DNA of 16,273 nucleotides, taken from an uncultured Oscillospiraceae bacterium. GTDB taxonomy: Bacteria > Bacillota > Clostridia > Oscillospirales > Acutalibacteraceae. The DNA lies in assembly GCA_900548545.1 (NCBI GenBank), contig URKX01000042.1:1-16273 (forward strand), in the 5' to 3' direction. The translations under genes were made by a program, and so were the position numbers. Below the pieces are notes generated by a model. That model was not told the origin of the DNA. It worked only from the letters and a program-made list of their open reading frames with translations, and did not search any database. Positions 6,745-16,273 of the stretch are shown one piece after another (positions within the stretch are counted from its first letter, which is position 1; each line of letters opens with the position of its first letter).

Positions 6745-9111
6745 ATGTATATTTCCATGAATTGGATCGGGGATTTCGTGGACCTGTCCGGCTTGGACCT
6801 GGAGGCCCTGATCCATCGTTTCACGCTTTCCACCGCTGAGGTGGAGGACGTCTATCAGAAAGGGGAGGACTTGCGGGACGTCGTGGCCGGCAAGATCCTT
6901 TCTGTAGAGAACCATCCCGATTCCAAGAAGCTCCACCTGCTGAAAGTGGACGGCGGGGATAAGATCTACGACGTGGTCTGCGGCGCCCCCAATGTGCGGG
7001 AAGGCATGATCGTCCCCTTTGTCAAGGAGGGGGGCATGGTGGCAGGCCAGGAGATCACCTGCGCCACTATCGCCGGCTGCGAGTCCCATGGGATGTGCTG
7101 CTCGGAAAAAGAGCTGGGCATCTCCGATGACCACTCCGGCCTGATGGAACTGCCCCAGGACACCCAGGTGGGCAAGGACATCTGCCAGCTGTACGCCATT
7201 CAAGACACCGTGTTTGAAGTGGACAACAAGTCCCTGACTAACCGCCCCGACCTGTGGGGCCACTACGGCATTGCCCGGGAGTTCGCGGCCCTCACCGGCC
7301 GGGAGCTGAAGCCCCTGGAAACCGTGTCCCTGGAAGCATTCGACAACCTGGACCCCATCCAGATCGATGTGCAGGACCAGGAGCTCTGCTACCGCTACAC
7401 CGGCCTGAAGGTGCGCAACATCCAGAAGAAGGTCAGCCCCGTGGATATGCGCATCCGCCTGTTCTACTGCGGCAGCCGGGCCATCAACCTGCTGGCGGAC
7501 CTGACCAACTACCTGATGCTGGAAATGGGCCAGCCCATGCACGCTTTCGACTGCGCCAAGGTGGGCCAGATCGAAGTGAAGCGCTTTGAGGCCCCCTTCC
7601 AGTTCACCACCCTGGATGGCCAGGAGCGCACCGTGGACGAAAATACCCTGATGATCTGTTCCAAGGGGGAGCCGGTGGCCATTGCCGGCATCATGGGCGG
7701 CTTGGACTCCGAGATCGAGGACGACACCGACAGCCTGCTGTTGGAAAGCGCCAACTTCGACGCCGTCAGCGTGCGGAAGTCCTCCACCCGGCTGGGGCTG
7801 CGCACCGACGCCTCCATGCGCTACGAAAAGACCCTGGATCCGGAGATGTGCCCCACCGCCATCGGCCGGTTCATGAAGCTGCTGCTGGACATCGACCCCG
7901 ATGCCCAGGTGATCTCCCGCCTGACCGACGTGTACGTCAAGCGGTACCCCACCGTGTCCTTGGAGTTTGACAAGGCCTATGTGGACCGCTACACCGGCAT
8001 TGAGATCAGCAACGACCGGGTCTTGGAAACGCTCCGGGCCCTGGGCTTCGGCGCCGGTTTTGACGGCAGCCTGTTCCACGTGGAAGTGCCCTCCTGGCGT
8101 GCCACCAAGGATGTGACCATCAAGGCGGACATCATCGAGGAGATCACCCGGATCTACGGCTATGACAACTTCCAGATCAAGACCACCAACAGCGCCCTGT
8201 ACCCGGAAAAGCGCAGCGCTGGAAATAAAGCCGACAATTTTGCCAAAGATATTCTTGTGCAGCGGTTCCACCTCCACGAGGTCCACTCCTATATCTGGTT
8301 CGACGCCAAAAAGTGCAAGGACCTGGGGATGGCTGTGGAAGAGAATGTGAAGCTGCTCTCCCCCCAAAGCCCAGACCTGGAAACCCTGCGCACCAACATG
8401 GGCCCCACCCTGCTGGCCTTTGTGGGTGAGAACAAGTCCTTTGCCCCGGATTTCGGCATCTTCGAGATCGGCCGTGTGTGTGAAGGCTTGAAGGAAGACG
8501 GCCTGTGCAACGAACGGAAAAAGCTGGGCATTGCCCTGTACAGCCGCACCCGCAGTGAGAAAGAGCTGTACCTGGAGCTGGTGGAGATCCTCACCACCCT
8601 GGGCCGGGACATCAAGCGGGCCTCGTTCACCTTCCAGAATGTGGAGCCCTTCCACGGCTGGCAGCATCCCCGGAACACCGCGTTGGTTTCCTTTGGCGGC
8701 CAGGAGCTGGGCTGGCTGTGTGCCCTCCATCCCTCGGTAAGCTCCAAGCTGGACAAGAAGGCCGCTGTGGTCTGCGCCCAGCTGGATATGGATGATTTTG
8801 CTGCCATCCCCGGTGTGGATATCGCCTATCGGGAGCCTTCCCGGTTCCCGGGCATCGACATCGACCTGTCCTTGGTGGTGCCCCAGGGCTGTACCTTTGC
8901 CCGGCTGGCGCCTGCCTGGGAGGATATCGATCCCGAAAACCTCACCGGCGTGACGCTGATCGACTCCTTCCAGCAGAACGGCAGGATGAGCATTACCCTG
9001 CGGTTTGCTTTCGCCTCCAACGAGCGGACCCTGTCCAAGGAGGAAGTCCAGCCCTGGGTGGATCAGATTGTGGAAAAAGCTGCCAAAGTGGGGGCTACAC
9101 TGCGGTCCTGA
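6745..9111 (+). CDS. pheT: Phenylalanyl-tRNA synthetase beta subunit
   Basis: PheT is the structural, tRNA-binding and editing subunit of phenylalanyl-tRNA synthetase. The 788 residues fit the bacterial family. The order of parts is: an N-terminal region starting MYISMNWIGDFVDL; an EMAP-like tRNA-binding fold at about residues 40-150 (SVENHPDSKKLHLLKVD); the B3/B4 editing region at about 210-380 (LTNYLMLEMGQPMHAFD, GIMGGLDSEIED); the B5 region at about 400-470; a catalytic-like but inactive class II core; and a C-terminal ferredoxin-fold anticodon-binding domain at about 695-788 (REPSRFPGIDIDLSLVV). The start follows GGAAGGGGGAG at good spacing; a second ATG four codons later is less likely. 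It is translated from the pheS transcript. No strong terminator follows; only a 7-bp hairpin without U-tract lies at 9111-9131. Confidence 0.97.
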   Translation: MYISMNWIGDFVDLSGLDLEALIHRFTLSTAEVEDVYQKGEDLRDVVAGKILSVENHPDSKKLHLLKVDGGDKIYDVVCGAPNVREGMIVPFVKEGGMVAGQEITCATIAGCESHGMCCSEKELGISDDHSGLMELPQDTQVGKDICQLYAIQDTVFEVDNKSLTNRPDLWGHYGIAREFAALTGRELKPLETVSLEAFDNLDPIQIDVQDQELCYRYTGLKVRNIQKKVSPVDMRIRLFYCGSRAINLLADLTNYLMLEMGQPMHAFDCAKVGQIEVKRFEAPFQFTTLDGQERTVDENTLMICSKGEPVAIAGIMGGLDSEIEDDTDSLLLESANFDAVSVRKSSTRLGLRTDASMRYEKTLDPEMCPTAIGRFMKLLLDIDPDAQVISRLTDVYVKRYPTVSLEFDKAYVDRYTGIEISNDRVLETLRALGFGAGFDGSLFHVEVPSWRATKDVTIKADIIEEITRIYGYDNFQIKTTNSALYPEKRSAGNKADNFAKDILVQRFHLHEVHSYIWFDAKKCKDLGMAVEENVKLLSPQSPDLETLRTNMGPTLLAFVGENKSFAPDFGIFEIGRVCEGLKEDGLCNERKKLGIALYSRTRSEKELYLELVEILTTLGRDIKRASFTFQNVEPFHGWQHPRNTALVSFGGQELGWLCALHPSVSSKLDKKAAVVCAQLDMDDFAAIPGVDIAYREPSRFPGIDIDLSLVVPQGCTFARLAPAWEDIDPENLTGVTLIDSFQQNGRMSITLRFAFASNERTLSKEEVQPWVDQIVEKAAKVGATLRS

Positions 9112-9154
9112 TGGGAAAATCCCCTTCCCATGGGGTGTTGGGGCCAAAAAAGGC

Positions 9155-9183
9155 TTGCATTCCCCTGCGGATTCTTGTATGAT
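9155..9183 (+). promoter_or_regulatory. Promoter upstream of ireB
   Basis: TTGCAT (9155-9160) and TATGAT (9178-9183) are separated by 17 bases. The hexamers differ from consensus at two and one positions. With a start near 9190 the leader to ireB is about 35 bases. It lets ireB be expressed independently of the T-box-controlled pheST transcript, although readthrough from pheT is also possible. Confidence 0.6.
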
Positions 9184-9223
9184 ATAAGTTAGGAATTTTT
9201 GGGAAGATACGGAGGTGTTCCCC

Positions 9224-9481
9224 ATGCCGGAAGATTATTCCAACAACACCATTACTTTTTCTATGGAAGATGTGCGCGAGGCCGATATGAAGCGGATTTT
9301 GCTGACGGTCTATGACGCCCTGAAGGAGAAGGGGTACAATCCCATCAGCCAGATCGTGGGATATATCCTCTCGGAAGACCCCACCTATATCACGACCCAC
9401 AACAACGCCCGCAGCCTCATCCGCCGGATTGACCGTGACGAGCTTTTAAAAGCCATGGTGCGTTCTTACCTGGGCGAGTGA
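9224..9481 (+). CDS. ireB: IreB family regulatory phosphoprotein
   Basis: The 85-residue protein belongs to the IreB family (formerly UPF0297/DUF965, YrzL in Bacillus). In Enterococcus faecalis IreB is phosphorylated on two N-terminal threonines by the PASTA kinase IreK and acts as a negative regulator of cephalosporin resistance. Here the N-terminus has TIT (Thr9 and Thr11), which fits two candidate phosphosites. The family core is clear: TFSMEDVREADMKRILLTVYDAL, then KGYNPISQIVGYILSEDPTYIT and HNNARSLIRRIDRDELL. ATG at 9224 follows GGAGGTG with six-base spacing. An in-frame GTG at 9215 lies within that site and is rejected. The stop codon abuts the next reading frame. In many Firmicutes ruvX follows ireB, but it is absent here. 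Confidence 0.95.
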   Translation: MPEDYSNNTITFSMEDVREADMKRILLTVYDALKEKGYNPISQIVGYILSEDPTYITTHNNARSLIRRIDRDELLKAMVRSYLGE

Positions 9482-9516
9482 CCCCTACAGCAAATTTACG
9501 AAAGCGCGGTGATTCT

Positions 9517-9813
9517 TTGAGCGAGCAGAACAAGTCGAGTTTCCCCACCTACAAAGGGAAGCCCCTGGTGCGCAGCGGGGATACCATCTACTATGGCAGC
9601 ATGAAAGACAAGTATGTCATCAAGATGGATATCAAGTCTAAGAAAAAGGTAGGTGGCCTGGACGTGGCCGACAAGGTGACCGTCCAGCTGATGTATACCG
9701 ATCCGGAGATCCGCACCCGGAAACAGATTGTCAAGACCAGCGAGAAAAACGGCCTGTACCTGGCCCTGGATATTGCCGATGCCTGGCTGAGCCGGGCCTT
9801 GGCAGAGGACTAA
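9517..9813 (+). CDS. Conserved small protein of unknown function downstream of ireB
   Basis: The frame gives a soluble protein of about 98 residues with FPTYKGKPLVRSGDTIYYGSMKD near the start, a Lys-rich middle (DIKSKKKVGG), VADKVTVQLMYTDPEIRTRKQIVK, and a C-terminal helix SEKNGLYLALDIADAWLSRAL. I recall similar uncharacterised proteins in Clostridia, but no function. There is no ATG in the usual place. I choose TTG at 9517, which gives a product starting MSEQNKSS just before the conserved YKGKPL block, with GGTGA upstream. The alternative GTG at 9478 overlaps the ireB stop, has no ribosome-binding site and adds 13 residues that look unconserved. It probably shares the ireB transcript and ends at a strong terminator. 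Confidence 0.75.
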   Translation: MSEQNKSSFPTYKGKPLVRSGDTIYYGSMKDKYVIKMDIKSKKKVGGLDVADKVTVQLMYTDPEIRTRKQIVKTSEKNGLYLALDIADAWLSRALAED

Positions 9814-9828
9814 TTGGATTGACCATGG

Positions 9829-9862
9829 AAAAAGCGTGAGCGCTCTGCGCCCACGCTTTTTT
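9829..9862. terminator. Terminator after the ireB operon
   Basis: AAAAAGCGTG pairs with CACGCTTTTTT, with an inner GCGC pairing, and ends in six Ts. It lies 16 bases after the stop at 9813. The A-run on the left gives a U-run on the other strand too, so it could also stop minus-strand transcription that passes the next hairpin. Confidence 0.87.
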
Positions 9863-9880
9863 GTGCCCTTCAACCGCAGA

Positions 9881-9909
9881 AAAGCCCCTCCCAGGCCGGG
9901 AGGGGCTTT
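9881..9909 (-). terminator. Terminator downstream of glnA
   Basis: AAAGCCCCTCCC and GGGAGGGGCTTT form a perfect 12-bp inverted repeat around a five-base loop (AGGCC). On the minus strand the GC-rich helix ends in a short TTT followed by C, so the U-tract is modest. It lies about 140 bases after the glnA stop, not directly behind it, because a coding-like stretch intervenes. Confidence 0.65.
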
Positions 9910-9926
9910 GTGTGTTCCGTAGGGGA

Positions 9927-10049
9927 TTACTGCAGTTCGCCCACGATCAGCATGACCGACGTGTCGGGAACAGTAAAGAGTTGTAGGGAGCTTTCCTGGT
10001 CGGCGGAGGTCCATTGGAGGACCGAGGCGCCGGTTGGCGCTTTGGGCGG
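9927..10049 (-). pseudogene. Possible gene-tail remnant: 40 open codons in frame after the glnA stop
   Basis: After the glnA TAA, the same frame continues open for 40 codons to a second TAA at 9927-9929. The translation runs PPKAPTGASVLQWTSADQ and then ESSLQLFTVPDTSVMLIVGE. Most codons end in G or C, as in the neighbouring real genes, and the terminator begins 18 bases later. It has no start codon or ribosome-binding site of its own. It could be the 3' end of a deleted gene, a former C-terminal extension of glnA, or chance. I do not recognise the family. Confidence 0.3.
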
Positions 10050-12164
<2,115 letters not shown>

Positions 12165-12270
12165 AACATACCACTCTTTCCTCAAGGATTGGGTTGCCTT
12201 TTTCCCCTTTGGCAAAAGCTGCTTGGCTTTTCAAATTTGGTGCGGAGAGAAGGGAAAGGGCTGTAAGGCG

Positions 12271-12303
12271 AAAGGCGCTGAGGGGATCCCCTTCAGCGCC
12301 TTT
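12271..12303 (-). promoter_or_regulatory. Near-palindromic hairpin in the glnN leader
   Basis: AAAGGCGCTGA and TCAGCGCCTTT flank a central GGGGATCCCC with one extra base, a near-perfect 33-base inverted repeat. If the promoter at 12319-12347 is right, it folds about nine bases from the 5' end of the glnN mRNA and about 107 bases before the start codon. The U-run after it is poor on both strands (TTTCGCC and TTTGCTG), so it is a weak terminator at best. It may protect the 5' end or act in attenuation. Confidence 0.5.
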
Positions 12304-12318
12304 GCTGCTCTATTTGGT

Positions 12319-12347
12319 ATTCTATACCGGATGGGGATATTTGTCAA
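12319..12347 (-). promoter_or_regulatory. Promoter of glnN
   Basis: On the minus strand a perfect TTGACA (12342-12347) is followed after 17 bases by TAGAAT (12319-12324), one mismatch from consensus. The predicted start near 12312 gives a leader of about 148 bases that opens with the hairpin at 12271-12303. No second promoter was seen nearer the gene. Confidence 0.65.
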
Positions 12348-12481
12348 CGGGTTTTTCGGCCGCAGGGGGCTTTCTCCAGGGTGAACGAAAGGGTTTCCGG
12401 ATGGTGCGGGTTTTTTTATGGAAAAATTCCAGGAGCGTTCAAAGGCCCTTGCCAATGTGCCTGTTTCCCGGAAGAAAGCGG

Positions 12482-12510
12482 TTGACAAATTCCCGCCGGC
12501 GTATTATAAT
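12482..12510 (+). promoter_or_regulatory. Perfect-consensus promoter upstream of carAB
   Basis: TTGACA (12482-12487), a 17-base spacer and TATAAT (12505-12510) match the sigma-A consensus exactly. It points towards carA, whose start is 279 bases downstream of the -10 box. About 33 bases after the -10 box comes a hairpin with a T-run, so transcripts from it may end early unless antiterminated. It is the strongest promoter in the window by match. Confidence 0.7.
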
Positions 12511-12542
12511 CCGAATTTGAAAACGAGGGCGTTTGGGTTTTC

Positions 12543-12569
12543 CGCTTGGGGAGGCTCAGCGCTTTTTTT
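12543..12569 (+). terminator. Terminator-like hairpin close behind the consensus promoter
   Basis: CGCT and AGCG pair, then, after a bulged T, GGG pairs with CTC around a GAGG loop. C and seven Ts follow at 12562-12569. The helix is short (seven pairs, one wobble), but the T-run is good. A transcript from the promoter at 12482-12510 would reach it after about 30 bases. It may end a very short RNA or attenuate carAB. Confidence 0.45.
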
Positions 12570-12669
12570 ATATTATGGGAGGGGCTTTTGGCCGCTCCCC
12601 CCTATGGAGGGAAAAATTTTGCCCAAGGGTGGGCATGGTTTGTGAAAATGGGAGAAATATAAAATCTTC
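12570..12669 (+). other. Structured non-coding part of the carAB upstream region
   Basis: No gene is supported here. Two hairpins can be drawn. One, at 12577-12599, pairs GGGAG with CTCCC and GGC with GCC across a mismatch. The other, at 12621-12634, pairs GCCCA with TGGGC around AGGG. A GGAGGG at 12606-12611 looks like a ribosome-binding site, but only an eight-codon TTG frame follows it. The region may be part of a long carAB leader. Confidence 0.35.
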
Positions 12670-12698
12670 TTGCTTGTTTTCCCCCCATCGGGTATGAT
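12670..12698 (+). promoter_or_regulatory. Second, nearer promoter for carAB
   Basis: TTGCTT (12670-12675) and TATGAT (12693-12698) are separated by 17 bases; an overlapping TATACT lies at 12698-12703. Transcription from here gives a leader of about 84 bases. That leader can fold: AGA-T-ACGCCG at about 12718-12727 pairs with CGGCGTCT at about 12756-12763, and GTCTG/CAGGC forms an inner hairpin. No U-tract follows, so the fold is not an intrinsic terminator. Confidence 0.5.
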
Positions 12699-12788
12699 AT
12701 ACTATTGATAACTGTGAGAGATACGCCGGGTGCGTCTGCGGCAGGCCCCGGGCGCGGCGTCTAAAACAAGAGAGAAAGGGTTGAGCGT

Positions 12789-13868
12789 ATGGGGAAAACG
12801 GGATATCTTGTGTTGGAAAACGGCAAGGTTTTTCGCGGCGAGCGCTTTGGCGCCCAAGGGGACATGACCGCCGAAGTGGTGTTTACCACCGGGATGACCG
12901 GCTATTTGGAAACTTTAACCGACCGTAGCTATTGGGGGCAGATGGTAGTGCAGACCTTCCCCCTTATTGGCAATTACGGCGTTATTCCCGCCGATTTTGA
13001 AAGCGATGTCATCGGCCCCCGGGCGTATATTGTGAAACAGTGGTGCCAAGCTCCCTCCAACTTCCGTTCCGAGGGCAGCCTTGACACCTTTTTTAAAGAA
13101 CGCGGCGTCATCGGCCTGTCTGGCATCGACACCCGCGCCTTGACCAAGATCATCCGGGAAACCGGCGTGATGAACGGCAAGATCACCGATGACCCTGAGA
13201 GCGTGGACTTTGAGGAGCTGAAGGCCTACCGGGTCACCGGCGCTGTGAAGGCCTCCTCCACCCCGGAGCGCTATGTGGTGCGCCCCGAAGGGGAAGTGGA
13301 AAAGAAGATCGCCCTGCTGGACTTCGGCCTGAAGAAGAACATCTACCGGGAGCTAGTGAACCGTGGCGCGGAAGTCACCGTGTGCCCCTGCACCACCACC
13401 GCCCAGGAGATCGCCGCCATGGGCGTGGACGGCATCATGCTGTCCAACGGCCCTGGCGACCCTGCGGAAAACACCGAGATCATTGCAAACCTGAAAGAGA
13501 TCTGCAAGTTGAATATCCCCCTGTTCGGCATCTGCCTGGGGCATCAGCTGCTGGCCCTGGCCCACGGTTTTAAGACCGAGAAGCTGAAGTACGGCCACCG
13601 GGGCGCCAACCAGCCTGTGAAAAACCTGGAAACCGGCCGGGTGTACATTTCCAGCCAGAACCACGGCTATGCGGTGGTCAGCTCCAGCATCGACAGCAGC
13701 GTGGCGAAGGAGCTGTTTGTCAACGTCAACGACAACACCTGTGAAGGCATCCGCTATTTGGACTGCCCTGCGTTTTCCGTGCAGTTCCACCCCGAAGCCT
13801 GCGGCGGCCCCCTGGACACCCAGGCCCTGTTCGACCAGTTTTTTGCCATGATGAAGGAGGGGCACTGA
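12789..13868 (+). CDS. carA: Carbamoyl-phosphate synthase small (glutaminase) subunit
   Basis: CarA splits glutamine and passes ammonia to CarB for carbamoyl phosphate, which feeds pyrimidine and arginine synthesis. The 359-residue length is normal. The N-terminal CPSase small-chain domain covers about residues 5-135 (VFRGERFGAQG, EVVFTTGMTGYLETLTDRSY, GVIGLSGIDTRALTK). A class I glutamine amidotransferase domain follows from about residue 170. Its nucleophile is Cys249 in GICLGHQ, with His334 and Glu336 in QFHPEA completing the triad. The ATG follows GAAAGGG. carB starts one base after the stop, so the two are translationally linked. Two promoters and a structured leader lie upstream. Confidence 0.97.
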   Translation: MGKTGYLVLENGKVFRGERFGAQGDMTAEVVFTTGMTGYLETLTDRSYWGQMVVQTFPLIGNYGVIPADFESDVIGPRAYIVKQWCQAPSNFRSEGSLDTFFKERGVIGLSGIDTRALTKIIRETGVMNGKITDDPESVDFEELKAYRVTGAVKASSTPERYVVRPEGEVEKKIALLDFGLKKNIYRELVNRGAEVTVCPCTTTAQEIAAMGVDGIMLSNGPGDPAENTEIIANLKEICKLNIPLFGICLGHQLLALAHGFKTEKLKYGHRGANQPVKNLETGRVYISSQNHGYAVVSSSIDSSVAKELFVNVNDNTCEGIRYLDCPAFSVQFHPEACGGPLDTQALFDQFFAMMKEGH

Positions 13869-13869
13869 T

Positions 13870-16273
<2,404 letters not shown>

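Noticed and set aside
9111..9131. Terminator directly after pheT
   Set aside because: ATGGGAA and TTCCCAT can pair, but the stem is only seven AT/GC-mixed pairs with no T-run, so it does not qualify as an intrinsic terminator.
6625..9225. Minus-strand frame of 866 codons antisense to pheT
   Set aside because: It is longer than pheT itself but has low-complexity Gly/His/Leu/Gln composition and no family motif, while pheT is unmistakable on the other strand.
12218..12303. ANTAR-type paired hexaloop antiterminator in the glnN leader
   Set aside because: Only one stem has a six-base loop, and its first loop base is C where A is expected; the other hairpin closes on a self-complementary GATC region without a hexaloop.
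12418..12645. Plus-strand frame of 75 codons between glnN and carA
   Set aside because: It would start upstream of and read straight through the consensus promoter, with no ribosome-binding site at its start and no recognisable protein character.
12606..12646. Eight-codon leader peptide starting TTG after GGAGGG
   Set aside because: It is very short, uses a rare start codon, and is not rich in any amino acid that would suggest attenuation of carAB.

Overview
The window looks like core chromosome of a high-GC Clostridia member, most likely in or near the Oscillospiraceae/Ruminococcaceae. The evidence is a type III glutamine synthetase, a T-box-controlled pheST operon, an FMN-riboswitch-controlled RibU transporter, an IreB regulator, purine-rich Shine-Dalgarno sites and sigma-A-like promoters with 17-nt spacers. 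I infer the lineage from gene types and base composition and cannot name a species.

Layout from left to right. Bases 1-272 hold no convincing gene, only a likely ribosome-binding site for a minus-strand gene that starts beyond the left edge. Next comes a minus-strand membrane protein with two tandem CmpB-like ('putative ABC transporter permease') units joined by a charged helical segment (315-1868). After it lies the minus-strand bifunctional NAD(P)H-hydrate repair enzyme Nnr (2061-3578). Divergent from nnr is an FMN riboswitch, an intrinsic terminator and the riboflavin transporter gene ribU (3634-4514). A bidirectional terminator separates ribU from a convergent small membrane protein of unknown function (4591-5130). 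A promoter, a tRNA-Phe T-box leader and a terminator then control pheS-pheT (5359-9111). A second promoter drives ireB and a conserved small protein of unknown function (9224-9813). Two hairpin terminators separate these from the minus-strand type III glutamine synthetase (10050-12164). A 624-bp intergenic region holds the glnA promoter and leader on one strand and two promoters leading to carAB on the other. carA (12789-13868) and carB (from 13870, cut by the right edge) make carbamoyl phosphate for pyrimidine and arginine synthesis.

Functionally the genes are mostly housekeeping: flavin uptake, repair of damaged NAD(P)H, phenylalanyl-tRNA charging, glutamine synthesis and use of that glutamine by carbamoyl-phosphate synthetase. 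glnA and carAB are divergent and metabolically linked, since glutamine is the amide donor for CarA. Three control regions are rich in RNA or promoter structure: the nnr/ribU divergent promoters, the pheST T-box and the glnA/carAB intergenic region. I found no CRISPR array, insertion sequence, phage, toxin-antitoxin or defence locus, and no clear undescribed multi-gene system. The least explained items are the coding-like 40-codon tail after glnA, the short promoter-plus-hairpin unit upstream of carAB, and the three proteins of unknown function.
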